A stretch of 64,000 nt of DNA from Lewinellaceae bacterium. GTDB taxonomy: Bacteria; Bacteroidota; Bacteroidia; Chitinophagales; Saprospiraceae. Location of the stretch: the NCBI GenBank assembly GCA_016713985.1, contig JADJOD010000015.1, positions 62,001 to 126,000 on the forward strand, given 5' to 3'. The notes beneath the pieces were generated by a model. That model was not told where the DNA came from. It saw nothing but the letters and a program-made list of their open reading frames with translations, and did not search any database. Below, one piece after another: positions 1 to 12,986 of this stretch (positions are counted from its first letter, which is position 1; every line of letters begins with the position of its first letter). Position numbers and translations under genes: made by a program.

Positions 1-1755
1 CGCTTGCTCTGCTTTGCCTGCACGAGCAAAATCATTCCCTAAATCAGTGATCGAGGAGGCAAGGGAGGGTAATTCCCAGGCGTCTTGAAAATTATTTTTA
101 CGAACCAGGTCTATTGCCTGCATCAGCATTTTTTCCGCCTCTGCAAATTGGGCATTATTAAGATAAAATTTGCCAAGAAAAATCAGCGAATAGGGCTTTT
201 TTAAAACAGATGCGCGCTCTGCCCACAGGCGGCAAACATCCAGTGCTTCTCCGGATAATTCCTCCGATTTTTGGGCTTTATTGTTATCGCGGTAATACTT
301 GCTGACGTCGCTAAGTGCGTCGGCTAAAGTTCCGAGATAAAGATCCGGCATTTGCCGCGCCATTTCGCGATAAACGTCCAATGCTTCCAGGTAATATTTT
401 TCAGCAAGTGTATTCTGCTTGTTATTGGTATAAATTGAGCCGAGTAAACGGAGTGTGGTAGCCAGATCGAACAGGTGAATACCCGGATTTTGGACCGCCA
501 GTTTGCGATAAATACCCAAAAGTTCCAGGTAAGTCTGCTCAATAAGTAAATCTTGGTTGTTGTACTTTTCCTTAGAATAATAACAAAAGATAAGTTGATG
601 CAGAGCCTGTGTCAAATGAAATGAAAAGACATCCGGCTTTTCCTGAGCTAAGCGCCGATAAATACCCACACCCTCCAAAAGGGATTTTTCTTCCTGCACG
701 TATTCATTCATTTTGCCATAAAATGAACCGAGTTTTATCAGTAAATCACCGCGGCGTTCGGGTGTGTTGGACGTTGCCAGCGCTTTTTCCAGAAAAGCAA
801 TGGCGGCAGGGAATTGCTTTTGCGTGTACAGAAAGTACGTATACTGGCCCAGGTTATTCAGGTTCGATGTATCCAGACGCACAATCTCCCGCAACGTGAT
901 GCCCACACTGTCCCATTCAAACCGCAACTGGTGTGCATCCACTTTCAGAAGGAGGTTCTGCATCAGTTCTTCTTTGCGGCGGTTTTTTACGGAGTCGCGT
1001 TCGGATGCGACTCTTTTCAGTTCGCCGATGCGTTTTTCTTCCTCCAGAATGTTATTTACCTGCCCGCTGAGGTTGGCATTGCGCCACAGTTGCATCGCGC
1101 CTTCCAGGTCGCCTGCCTGAAAAAGCCGGAAAACATTCTGATACAGCGTTCCGGCGTCATCCAGGTTGATGCGGGCGTACTTGTCGGCCAGGTCGCGGGC
1201 GAAGGAGTCTAATTGTTCGTACTGACTCTGCAAGAGGGCGGTTTCTTCCTGCAAAGCCTTTATTTTATTTTGATCGGCGTTCGTTTGCTTTTGAAGATTG
1301 ATGAGTTCATTGGTCTTGGCGTTCAGTTTTTTGTTCAGATTTTTTTCAGCTTCGGTGTAACCCGTGTTGTAGTAGCGTCGTTTGGCATCCGTGATGTATT
1401 TGTTGGTTGCCATATGAAGGCGTACCGGAGTGGCCTGCGAAGCGATTGCTTGCAAGGCATCGCTGTTTACCACCTGGTACCCTTCTTTTTTAACTTTGAG
1501 GAGCAAGGGATGCTTTTCCGCAATACCCACAAGTTCCATACGCCATTGGCCTTGCGCGTCGGAGAGTGCATGGCCTTTTCGGGGCTGGGAGCATTCGTCC
1601 ACCTCGGCGAACGCAATGTATTCCACCTTGCCGTTGTCGAACTGACTGTTTTGCACGGTAATAACGCCGTGCAGGGTACTTTGCTGGGAGCGGGTTTCTT
1701 TGGGAGTGAAAAAAGAGAAAACAGGAAGGATAAGAAGGAAGGCGTTGATTTTCAT
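1..1755 (-). CDS. Secreted TPR-repeat protein, 3' end beyond window
   Basis: About 585 codons are open on the minus strand from ATG 1755 to the window edge, so the C-terminus is missing. The N-terminus is a signal peptide (hydrophobic run from residue 5). It is followed by a beta-rich segment like a carboxypeptidase-regulatory domain (residues 25-110), a charged coiled coil (about 125-190), then helical pairs of TPR type, visible as spaced YLEAL, YRKLA and YREMA motifs. The layout matches the TPR gene at 41200-43203. TPR proteins usually scaffold protein complexes; the partner here is unknown. Export to the periplasm or surface is inferred from the signal peptide. Confidence 0.8.
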   Translation of the reverse strand, partial: MKINAFLLILPVFSFFTPKETRSQQSTLHGVITVQNSQFDNGKVEYIAFAEVDECSQPRKGHALSDAQGQWRMELVGIAEKHPLLLKVKKEGYQVVNSDALQAIASQATPVRLHMATNKYITDAKRRYYNTGYTEAEKNLNKKLNAKTNELINLQKQTNADQNKIKALQEETALLQSQYEQLDSFARDLADKYARINLDDAGTLYQNVFRLFQAGDLEGAMQLWRNANLSGQVNNILEEEKRIGELKRVASERDSVKNRRKEELMQNLLLKVDAHQLRFEWDSVGITLREIVRLDTSNLNNLGQYTYFLYTQKQFPAAIAFLEKALATSNTPERRGDLLIKLGSFYGKMNEYVQEEKSLLEGVGIYRRLAQEKPDVFSFHLTQALHQLIFCYYSKEKYNNQDLLIEQTYLELLGIYRKLAVQNPGIHLFDLATTLRLLGSIYTNNKQNTLAEKYYLEALDVYREMARQMPDLYLGTLADALSDVSKYYRDNNKAQKSEELSGEALDVCRLWAERASVLKKPYSLIFLGKFYLNNAQFAEAEKMLMQAIDLVRKNNFQDAWELPSLASSITDLGNDFARAGKAEQA

Positions 1756-1966
1756 TGTTTAATTTGGGTTGGAAGAAATTACATCTTATGGCGCTTAACA
1801 TGATAACAGTAAATATTCTTGCACAACTTCCTTTTGCAGGCGCCGAGGCGCCGACTTGTGATCAAATTATGCCCGGACAAAAATAATGCCCTCTCATGAA
1901 ACCCGCCTCGCGTGCCCGCCACTAAAACAACTTTACCCCACCCCGCGCAATCTCGCTCCAAACCCG

Positions 1967-1974
1967 TACCTTTG
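1967..1974 (+). promoter_or_regulatory. -7 promoter element of the ABC-F gene
   Basis: TACCTTTG matches the Bacteroidota primary-sigma -7 consensus TAnnTTTG. It lies 31 bases before ATG 2005, which supports that start over the upstream in-frame codon at 1912. No convincing -33 TTTG is seen. Confidence 0.6.
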
Positions 1975-2004
1975 CGCTCTTTTTCAAAAACACAATCGGA
2001 AATA

Positions 2005-3639
<1,635 letters not shown>

Positions 3640-3659
3640 ATAAAATAACCGCACCTGAT

Positions 3660-3704
3660 GGTGTAAAACCGCCACCTCCGGCTGGTTTTACACCATTGTT
3701 TTTT
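3660..3704 (+). terminator. Rho-independent terminator after ABC-F
   Basis: A perfect 11 bp stem (GGTGTAAAACC / GGTTTTACACC) with a 13-base loop is followed by a T-rich tail, 21 bases after the ABC-F stop. Confidence 0.85.
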
Positions 3705-3915
3705 AGAGCTGCGATTTCCGAATATTTTTGACCCGGCTGAAAAATCCTCAATATGCCCTTGGCAGGAAACAACGGCGCCGATGTTGCTGTACAAGGGACC
3801 CTGTTGCGCTGATCGCTCCTTCGTTCAGGATAGGCCCTGAATGACAGGACCACCCCAACGGCGGACGGGTAAAAAATAAAACGAACAACAGTTTGTTGTC
3901 AACCATCATAAAACA

Positions 3916-4253
3916 ATGAATAAAATACCCTGGTTTGTTGTCATCCTGTTTTTTAGCACCTGGCTGAACGGCCAATCGCAACGCCCGAAACAATTTTTAG
4001 TCGAATTGAATAAAAACAAAGAAGGTTATACGTTTATAGACGCAGCCCCCGGGAAAATTCACTGGAAGGGCTGATGTCCGATAAAAAAGCCTGTTGGGTT
4101 GACCTGGAACTGTTTGAAGCCGACAGGTCATCAGACCGGTATGAAGCCCAATTATTTTACAGCAATGTTAGGTGTACGGCCAGGTGGAGTCAGCATTTCG
4201 ATGGTTTTATCTACATCCCGGAAATGCACCCCTCCACACCGTTATGGAAATAA
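3916..4253 (+). CDS. Small secreted protein, probably one frameshifted gene
   Basis: Two short frames are joined by a TGATG overlap at 4072-4076. The first (3916-4074, 52 residues) begins with a signal peptide (MNKIPWFVVILFF, cleavage near GQS). The second (4074-4253, 59 residues) continues with a soluble segment and no signal. A single missing base near 4070 would fuse them into a secreted protein of about 110 residues; translational coupling of two genes is the alternative. No family is recognised. It lies 60 bases before the cation antiporter and may share its transcript. Confidence 0.45.
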
Positions 4254-4313
4254 GTTAAAGCCCCGTCGACTTTCCACATCAGAATTCCACTACCCGCAAT
4301 AAAAAACAACACG

Positions 4314-5264
4314 ATGCTTTTAATACTAACAGGCCTGGCCGGTTTATGGCTTGGAACAAAATTGATTATTAACAGCGCGATCGGGATTGCAAGCCGCTTC
4401 AATCTTTCGCACTCATTTGTAGGTGTGGCAATTCTCGCCGTAGGAACCGACCTTCCTGAGGTTTTTGTTTCTGTAAAAGCGGCTATTCTCCAACTACAGG
4501 GGATAGAATCCTCGGGCATTATCACCGGGAACGCTATTGGCAGCAGTATCAGCCAGATTACCTTTATCCTTGGTATCGCGGGATTATTATTGAAATTCAA
4601 TATGCCAAAAAAGGATTTGTTTCGCGACGGAATTACACTGATCAGTTCAATTATAGTGCTGTTTTTTTTTGGATTAGATGGCCTCATTAGCCGAATAGAA
4701 GGAGTGATTTTATTGGGTATTTATGCAGTTTATTATATAGTATTGATGAAAAGCCAAACAGAGCATACGGACGACAATTCTGAAGGGAAAAATTATTCAA
4801 ATACTCAACTATCTTTATTTCTATTGTCAGGGTTTGCCGTATTGATTTTTTCTTCCCATTTAGTGGTTGAAAATGCGATGTTAATCGCCGAAAAATGGGG
4901 TGTAGCGCAGTCTTTTATTGGAATCGCAATTATTGGGCTCGGTACAAGTTTGCCTGAATTGGCTGTCACAATCGGCGCCGCTATCCGTAAATCGGCAGGC
5001 ATGTCGGTTGGAAACGTTATTGGCAGTAATATTTTTGATGGACTTATTCCGATAGGACTGGGTGGTACAATTAGTAATATATTTTTAGAAAAGGATCTTT
5101 TGTATTTTGATTTACCGTTCTTATTTGCCAGCACTTTATTAGTTTTATTATTTTTGAAAACCCAACGAGGCATTTCCAGAATTGAAGGAATAGTTCTAAT
5201 CACGCTCTTTTTCCTGTATATCACAGCGAAACTTTTTTTCTTCGAAGGAATAAATCCATTCTGA
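4314..5264 (+). CDS. Ca2+/Na+ antiporter, CaCA superfamily
   Basis: An inner-membrane cation exchanger of 316 residues with about ten hydrophobic segments in two inverted halves. Both alpha repeats are present: GTDLPEV and GNAIGSS (residues 44-80) and GTSLPEL and GNVIGSN (210-240). The acidic residues in these motifs coordinate the transported ion in the YrbG/CaxB-type family. Length is typical. The family exchanges Ca2+ for Na+ or H+; the exact ions cannot be read from the sequence. Confidence 0.92.
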   Translation: MLLILTGLAGLWLGTKLIINSAIGIASRFNLSHSFVGVAILAVGTDLPEVFVSVKAAILQLQGIESSGIITGNAIGSSISQITFILGIAGLLLKFNMPKKDLFRDGITLISSIIVLFFFGLDGLISRIEGVILLGIYAVYYIVLMKSQTEHTDDNSEGKNYSNTQLSLFLLSGFAVLIFSSHLVVENAMLIAEKWGVAQSFIGIAIIGLGTSLPELAVTIGAAIRKSAGMSVGNVIGSNIFDGLIPIGLGGTISNIFLEKDLLYFDLPFLFASTLLVLLFLKTQRGISRIEGIVLITLFFLYITAKLFFFEGINPF

Positions 5265-5530
5265 CCTGGAAACGGCTCGAGCGAGACTCCGCCTCGCCGG
5301 AGGCTCCGCTCGTGTATAACAATCACTCTTGTACGACGGATTTCCAAATCCGTCGCGCGCGGCGTATCAGCGGACTTGGAAGTCCGCCGTACAGTGGTCG
5401 CTGGTGTGAGGCTCCGCCTCGTGTTACAACCACCCTTCCGGCTTGGCCGAACCCCATATCCCGCCTGCTTCGAAAAAATCATTCCGCTAACGTATCTATA
5501 TACTGTGGTTGGTGCGTGTTGTACGTGTGC
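5265..5530. repeat. Dispersed GC-rich repeat, copy 1, with REP-like palindromes
   Basis: Gene-free stretch with degenerate blocks also seen at 11161-11310 and 14889-15060: GAGACTCCGCCTCG, then TACAACCACCCTTCCGGCTT and GGCCGA. Between them are two palindromes, one reading GACGGATTT-CC-AAATCCGTC (about 5337-5356) and one GCGGACTT-GG-AAGTCCGC (about 5372-5389). No coding potential is convincing. All clear copies lie at the ends of accessory genes. Confidence 0.6.
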
Positions 5531-5691
5531 GTACTGTGACAACACAGGGTATACCGGTATATGTTAAGAAAAAATGAAGCATGAAAAAAGATTTGTATAT
5601 CTGGTCTGGCCGTATTTAATTTTGAACATCCGTTCATTGCGTATGATTTTATGCAATAATGCGTCAAATCATCCAAAAACCCTCCAACCAA

Positions 5692-8600
5692 ATGTATAAA
5701 ATCAACGGCAAAGTCCTGGTGAAAGAAACAGGCGCGGGGATTCCCAATCTCCAGGTGGTCGTATACGACCTCGACGTTATTTCCCCAAACACTCCTCAGG
5801 GCGAACAAGAGTTATTTTCAGCAGCCCACCCGCCCGCCGAATATTTCTGGCAAACGTTACCCGGCAATCGCCTGGGGTCGGTGCTGACCGACTTGAACGG
5901 CCAGTTTGAACTCACTTTTGAAGACAAGGACTTTCTTCAAAATGAACAAATCCAGCGCCCGGACCTGATACTCTTTGTGCTGGCGCCGGAAGACACTTAT
6001 CAGCAGGATTTCAACGGAATGCCTGTGCCGCAGTCTCCTCCTGCGAGGGTACTTCATTATTCGTATGATCCCGTAACAAATGCAGGCATACAGGAGAGTT
6101 ATATCATCCGGCTTTATGAAGAACTGTTGGTGCGGTTTCAAATTCCGGTACCGGTTGTTGCCTCGGTAGCCCCCGCGGGCCCTCCTACCGTTGAATCCGC
6201 TACCACGGCCCTGAATCGCTCTTTCGAGATGGAGCAGGGGGTAAAGGCCGTTTTGCAACAACAAACGGTTGAAAGGATGAAGCCTGTCCTGGCGGCGAAA
6301 AGAAAGGCAGAAGAAGCTTTCCAGAACTTTACACTTTCCAAAGCATCTCCGGAGGTTCGGGCAAGCGATACCTACCTCAATCCCGGAGAAAATGTTGTTC
6401 CAAAATTAGAAAGACATTTTGACAACAGCCTGGCTACACTTCCCACTGAAGATGCGGGCGCCGACCGGCGGTTGGTACTTCACCTCCCGGAAGAGCAAAT
6501 TAATGCGTGGGGACTACGATTGGCAGCGACGGCAGTGTAAGCGGCGCCGTTTCAGCCGCAGATATTATGGACTACATTCGCCGGACAACAGGCGGCGGGG
6601 CATTGGAATATTCACGCCCCGTACTTGGAAATTGTTTGATTGAAAGAGAAGCAGAGCGATTGTTCGAAAGTGCCTTGACAAGATGTAACGGCGAGCCCGG
6701 AGGCGGCGGGAACGGCGGTTCACCCGAAGAGCCCGGGGCGCCCGAACTGACGACCGCTACTTTGCTCAGAGATCAGATAGGTCGCCAGATGAAACACACC
6801 ACACCACCGGAAGAGGAGCTCAAATACGGCGTGGAAAGAAACGGGGACATCGTCGCAACAATCGTAAAACCCGGGCCTGCCGACGTTACGTCCTATCACG
6901 ATTTTCAGGAATTACAAATTGCATTCAAACACATTTGGAGTGAAGTTTTTGATACAGGTATCGAGGAACTCGGAAAAGCGTGGTACGAAGAGATTGTAAA
7001 ACTGGAAGATTGGGAGACAACCAATGAGGAAGGGTTGCCTGTTCACCGGTACCAGAATGTTACCGACCTGGAGTCGAGTTTCAGAAATATTGCAAACGCC
7101 CGGTTGCGCGATTACGATAGAGAAGAAATCCCTTCCAATGTCTTGGCGGCATTTCCAACAATTCGCGACGTTTGGTCTGTACTTACGCCGGAAGAGCGGC
7201 TTTTTGTGAAAGAGCAGGCCCATATTTATGGATTAATTCGCGGCGATGCAGGCCCGGCGAACGCCCTCAGAGAATCAGTAAACGAATTTATAAACAGCGT
7301 TCGCCGGGAAATAGCGAGGCATACCCGGCTCGAATCTATTCTTCGCGAGTTGGATGAACGTTTTCCCAAAAATATACATTTGACGTTTTTGCAGGGATCA
7401 ATTACGCCGTGATGCTTACCTGGCGCCAAAAAATGGGAGCCGGCAACTACCAGGTCGGAGATTTGATTTCCACGATTCCGCTCGCTCCCAAAGAGATTCG
7501 CAAATACTCCACCAAACAGGTCATTAAAAAAAGCCGCAACCAAAAAGAAATAGAAGATTCGCAAAGCAGTCGCAGTTCGGAGTCCTCGGCTACTTCACGC
7601 GCTGAAAGCGAAATAACCAAACAAGCCAGAGACAAAACCTCTTTTGAACAAACGGCAAACGGCCAGGTAAGCGTCGGGGTGTTTCAGGGAGAATTCGGTA
7701 CCCGCTTTGGTGTGGAAGCAGAGAAAACTTCTTCGAACGCCAAAAAAATTTCCGGGAAGCCGTGCAAAAAGCCGCAGAAGAATATAAACAACAACGGCGA
7801 TTGGAGGTCGAAACATCGTTTTTGGAAGAACAGGAAACAATCGGATCGGGCGAAATTATGAACCCCAAATGACGAAATTACCGTCACCTATTTATTCTAT
7901 GAATTGCAACGACAATTCCGGATAAGCGAAAAATCCATCGCATGACGCCGGTGATTCTGATTCCCAATACAATACCGACGCCAAATGAAATCGACAACGA
8001 CTGGCTGATTGCAAATGACTGGATACTTAGAAGGGTATTGCTGGATAAATCATTTCTTCCGGCGCTGAACTATGCTACGACAAGTTTGGTAGGCGACGAG
8101 CTGGCCATCACCTTTCTCCAGGAAAATGCCAACCGGCAGATTTTATTGGTGGAAAAACTGACCCAACAGGTGGAAACCAAAACCAGGCTTTCCAATGAAG
8201 CTTTTGCCGAATTAAAACGAATGACGAGTTATGCCCTTAGCCCGGGGGATTCGGAAAAACTCAAAGATATCGCCATGGCTATGGGGTTTGGGCCGTTTTC
8301 CCTGGCAGGAGGCAGCGGAGACAATGAAGCGGCAGAAAAACGAGAAGAAATTGCCAAATTAGCCATCGAACGCGCGGATAAGGATTTGCAGGAAGTCAGC
8401 GCCAAACTTTCCCGCGAGGTAACTGCCATGCAGGAAGCCGTATTAAAATTAGCCCAGGCTACGCAAGAATATTTTGACAAACAAGTGGCCATCACCCGGC
8501 TTTGTATTCACATCAAGGATAACATATTTTATTATATGCAGGCGATTTGGGACTACGAACCCACAGATCAACGGTATTTCAGGCTTTATAACCTGCCGGT

Positions 8601-9300
8601 ACCCTGGATAGAGATGGAAGAAACAACCATGATCGCAACGGGGATCACCCGGCAGGCCGGTCGGCAGCAGCGACAGCAGACGGATTTCGCCCGTAGACGT
8701 TTCGCTGTATGAAGTGGAAATACCCGTCCCGATGACTGCCTTCCGGCGGGTCTCCAAAACACTTTCACAAGTGGCCGATCTCGACAACCTGCTGGGATAC
8801 AAAGGCAACTACATGATTTTCCCGGTGAAACAAGCCAACTCCCTGCATACTTATATGATGCAGGACTACATCGATCCGCTTACAGGAGGCTTGCGCGACC
8901 CCGACGAGTTCAGTAATTACACAACCGACGACATCCTGAAATATATCTGTTGTCTGCAACAGAAAAACCCGGAATTGCTGGCCGAAAACCGGGAGTATCT
9001 GCTGAACTGGATCAGGCGGCGATTGGAAACGCCCCGAAATGAAAGCGAATTAGTTATTGTGCCGACCGGCTCTACCTATATCGAGGCCTTGCCCGGCAAA
9101 CACGCGATCCTCGAAGATTTCAAATTGGTACACCGCGCCCTCGATGTGAAAAAGTTCAGGCGGAAGTGCGGAATGCCGAACTGGAAAATGTAAGGCTGGC
9201 AGCCAGGTTGCTGGAAGGCGAGCGCGAAGACCCGGAAATTGACAGGAAGATCGTGGTGGAGGGAGATAACGATGATATAATTGTCTCACCCGAAACCTGA
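5692..9300 (+). CDS. Large multidomain protein with N-terminal transthyretin-like domain (about 1,200 residues, frame-broken)
   Basis: The first domain (INGKVLVKETGAGIPNLQVV ... GQFELTFEDKDF) is of the carboxypeptidase-regulatory/transthyretin type. A long alpha-helical region follows, then a stretch with NPNDEITV, a coiled coil rich in Glu/Lys (about 8110-8490), and a C-terminus ending in DDIIVSPET at 9300. Seven breaks interrupt it: 6509-6512 (G run), about 7406, 7742-7748 (A run), about 7863-7869, 7929-7933 (A run), about 8690 (C run) and 9149-9153 (A run). Restoring single bases gives continuous sense across all joins. The start at 5692 is chosen because the domain begins there; ATG 5659 is also possible. 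I know no named family for the whole. The function is unknown; the tail gene downstream suggests a toxin-delivery setting, which is inference. Confidence 0.6.
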
Positions 9301-9311
9301 TCTACTCTGAT

Positions 9312-11160
9312 ATGAGCGACAAACAACGCCGTGATCAACGAATGAGGGGGGATTCTGCACCTCCTCCTGTGCGTACGGACGTACAACGTCGTGCGCTTGC
9401 GGAAAGGTTGGAGCATTTACAACCCACAACAACTGATTCGCCTGCGCTTTTCCATGACCGCAGTACGGAAGGGCACCGGTCTACCGGGCCGGCCTCTTCA
9501 ACCCGACGGAGACCTACTCCCTCCCGGTCGCGCCGGGTAAGGACCGACACAACTGTCCCACAGCGTCCGGAAGTCCGGGATACCGTATCAGTACCAATAA
9601 CGCCACCAGATGCTCCTGTACCCCCCAGGCAGTCTCCGGATTCGCTTGCTCGCCAGATTCAGGGAAATGAAGAAGCCCTGCGGGAAGCGAGAAGGGCGAT
9701 TCAGGAGCAAACGGAGCGAGAGGAGGTGCGTGGAACGCGGGCCGGCCGGCCAACCTCACATGAAAGAGAGATCTCATCCTCCCAACGATTACATTCTCCA
9801 TTAAGGCAAGATGTTGAATGGTGGAACAGGCGGGTTATAGAACATGGCATACCTGTATACAGAGGGCCGAGAAGCGCCCAACTGCCAGACCCATCAGGCA
9901 ATATCATCCGTCAGTATGAAGACAGCGAAGATGCAAGGCGATATATCGCTCCAGAATTTGTCGGGATAGTTGTTGGAACAGTTCGTTCTGTGAGGGATTT
10001 TTTACAGTCTATCACCGACATTATATTTTTCTTGACCATTATCTTGAAAACAGGCAAATCGAAGAAGGTATTCGAAATATTCTCGAAATGGATAGGGGAG
10101 GCATGGGTAGAAGTCTCTTCTGTAATCTTAGAATTGTTAAATAATCCTCAAACACAAATGGATGTACTTCGGGAAATCGGAGAGGGTATTATGGGAGCCA
10201 TTTCAACGCGTTGGTAATCAAATCGTTACTGGTATCGAAATGGGGATGGACGGCAACAGGATTGGGAATCTTCTGCGAGTATAATACAAGCAACAATTGG
10301 TACTATAAATCTTCTTGCTGTAAGCTTGCAGAAATTTCCAGGAATTTGCTAAATATCCGAAGGCTGCACCGTTTGAGCAGGCGATTAAACATCTTGCTTG
10401 AGCGGGCACGCAGGCAAATGGCGAGTTCTGGCGTAGGAAGGTTTGGCAGAGAATTATTACTTGATGAGGAGGAGCGGCTTTTCCCAGGTCGCCCAGCCGC
10501 CCCGGCCAATTAGTACTCCTCATTCACTCCTGATGGAACACCCTTGGTCACGGGATTACGAAGAAGTTTGAATCAGCTCGCTCGCCTGGGTGTAGATGTC
10601 AATGACCCTTATACCCTGGAAAGATTAAATGATATTTTCGTGAGAGCCGGGGCTTCACCTACAGAAGGATGGGAAAGGATAGCACGACGTGCAGATTTAG
10701 GCGAAATGCGTACTCTAATGCGTTATGCCCGGCAACCAGACGTTCAACGAGTTCGTTTTTTACGGCCGGAACAAGCCACCGGATCTCGCACTCCTGACAT
10801 TGAAGTGCTACGCCGAGGTGTCGCAGCCTGAATTTGTTGAAGTTCGTACGCTTCCAGGAAAGCCGCCATTCTCCATTGCCTGGAAGAGATGTTCCAGACC
10901 TATGGATATCGGATAGTTCAATCGAGCAAAAGATCTTTCACGGGCAGATTAGCGATGGCCGTCCGGGCTCAATTGTCTTCCATGCCCCTCGTTCCAGAAT
11001 GACCGAAACCTGGCTACCTGCCTGGCAAGGACTTATTGACGATTTGCATTCTCAAAGATCATTCCCTGCTGGTCTCCGAAGAATCGAGGTAACCACAGGT
11101 GATGGAGGATTAATTGTGTTTTCGCCTCCGAACTGGAGAGGAACACAGATGTCCAGATAA
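9312..11160 (+). CDS. Putative polymorphic-toxin-like protein with nuclease-like C-terminus (about 615 residues, frame-broken)
   Basis: It starts 11 bases after the previous gene. The N-terminal 130 residues are Pro/Arg/Thr-rich and probably disordered. Residues around 215-250 form a hydrophobic stretch. After a frameshift near 10213 and an in-frame TAG at 10511-10513, the protein continues into a compact tail with TPDIEV, EFVEVRT, IEQKIFHGQ, GSIVFHAP and GDGGLIVFSPP. A PD-x-E ... E-x-R pattern followed by an IxQKI helix resembles the CdiA-type tRNase/PD-(D/E)XK tails of polymorphic toxins. A further frame change lies near 10830-10850. Assignment as a toxin rests only on this motif pattern and position at the end of a two-gene unit. 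No immunity gene is seen before the repeat at 11161. Confidence 0.45.
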
Positions 11161-11310
11161 CCCCGCTCGCGCGAGACTCCGCCTCGTGTTGCAACCATCC
11201 TTCCGGCTTGGCCGACCCAACCCGTTATGCCGGCTGCTTCTAAATAAAAAAAAATTCCGGCCGTATATCCCAGTACTATAGTTGGAGGGAAGTCGCGTCG
11301 TGGCGTATAC
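11161..11310. repeat. Dispersed GC-rich repeat, copy 2
   Basis: Begins directly at the end of the preceding coding region: GCGAGACTCCGCCTCG, then CAACCATCCTTCCGGCTT and GGCCGA, as in copy 1. The last part is diverged. The remainder to 11412 holds nothing recognisable. Confidence 0.6.
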
Positions 11311-11862
11311 AACAAAATTAAACCTCTTGTGACTTGTATTATCTATCAGAGTAAATCACAAAAGAATAACAGGTCAGGTGTGACTCAAACTCTTTTGCCT
11401 CTTTCCAACTTTTTAAGAACTCGTTGCCAGGTCAGTAAATTCATTGGTAGAAGGGTTGTGTACTTTAACCTGCTCTAAAAACTGCCAGCTTTTGGTTTCA
11501 AACTCCAGGCAGCAAATGGGCTGATAATTCAGTTGACGCATGCCGTCGACCATATCGATAAAGGACATCAGGTATGTATTATTGATGGGCAGCGAATTCC
11601 TTTTGCCGGCATTTGCCGGCATCCATATCAATGACATATCTGTTGGCGGGTTTCTCACTGATGATATATTTTACCACCAGTCCGGCCTCCATTTCCCTTG
11701 ACAAGACCTCTCTCATCTTCATGTAGCGCTCTTCGTCGGGAAAACAGAACAGGCGAAACCCGTAGATCAACCCCTTTGACGTTTTGTTGTGCAAATTCGT
11801 CACGTATGCATTAAAGCTTTTTCCCTTTGGTGTGGTCCCATACCTTCGGGTCGGTTAATGTA

Positions 11863-12986
11863 TAGTCAAAGCGAAGTGGTTATGAACGGCGGTATAGCGG
11901 CGTCGGCTTTCCGAGTCGCTGGAATTTGAAAGTCATAAGTGAATCAAGTTCTTTTTGTATTGCTGTATATGTTCAAAAAGTGGGTACAGTTTTGCGAAAG
12001 TCCTTAAAATCAGGATAAAAGTGGGTGTTGATACATTTTTTCCGCAGCAACTTCCACAATCGTTCAATGAGGTTCAAATTGGGGGAATAAGGCGGTAAAA
12101 ACACTTGGATAATGCGCGGATTTTCCGTCAGCCAAGCCTGTAATTGAGTATTTCGATAGTATCGGGCATTGTCGCCGATGACATAAATACGTTCTTTATC
12201 CGCATAACGTTGCTGGATTTTGTCGTAAAGTGCAATAGTAGCCTCGGCATTGATGGTATCCGCCTCATGGATGATGACTTCTTCTGGATGGTGAGCGTTC
12301 ATTGCCCCGTTAATATTGATGCGTCGACGTCCCGTGTTACTCGGTATTAATTTGTCCTGACCCTTTTTGATCCAGGCATAAGAGGAGCGCGTATTGTGTT
12401 GAGGGTGAACTGCATCTGCGAAAAGAATAACCTCATTTTCAGTGATTTCTTCCAAAAATGGCTCAAATTCTACTAAAAATGCCTCTTGTTCAGATGTGTC
12501 TACATTCCCGGGTAATTCCGATGTTTTCTTGTATACAAAATCCAGTTTCTGCAAAATAGATCGAACCGCGCTTAAAGAATACTCTACCCCAAATGCCTGT
12601 AAAATATACGCTTGAACCTCTTGGGAGGTGCAGTAAATACCTTCCGAAACTTGTTTCTCTATCGCTTGCAACGCTTCGGGACTTAATTTGCCACTAAAAG
12701 GTACATAGTGCCGATCCAAATATTTATCCAGCCCATCTTTGTCATACTTATGCCGACAGTTGGTAATTGTACCGCGACCAATACCCAGGATTAACTCAAT
12801 CTCATCATAATCCTTACCCATGTCCAACAAGATCAAGACCGACAATTTCATGTACGCCCCTTTGTCACGCGTGTTGCCCCGCATTTCCTCTATGACCACT
12901 CGGGCCTCTGCTGTTAAAAATTGTCCAAATATCTTACAAAGTTATGATTTCTTGGCATCCCGTTCATAACCACTTCGCTTTGACTA
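11863..12986 (-). mobile_element. IS630-family insertion sequence
   Basis: Perfect inverted repeats, with flanking TA included, lie at 11861-11889 and 12960-12988 (29 bp, beginning TATAGTCAAAGCG). IS630/Tc1 elements insert at TA and duplicate it; here TA flanks both ends. The element is about 1.12 kb and carries one transposase gene. Confidence 0.93.
11933..12899 (-). CDS. IS630-family transposase
   Basis: DDE transposase. The N-terminal half has helix-turn-helix regions (LILLDMGKDYDEIELILGIG and LSAVRSILQKLDF). The catalytic acids are in VILFADAVHPQ, YVIGDNARYY and the typical PPYSPNLNLIERLWKLLRKK. The first frame stops at 11973 after KTVPTF. With one T fewer in the run near 11977 it continues as EHIQQYKKNLIHL to 11933, matching the usual C-terminal helix of the family. 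The short break may be an assembly indel or may inactivate the enzyme. Confidence 0.92.

Noticed and set aside
7406..7412. Programmed frameshifting or translational coupling as an explanation for joined frames
   Set aside because: No slippery heptamer with downstream structure recurs; breaks are scattered through unrelated genes and mostly sit in plain homopolymers.
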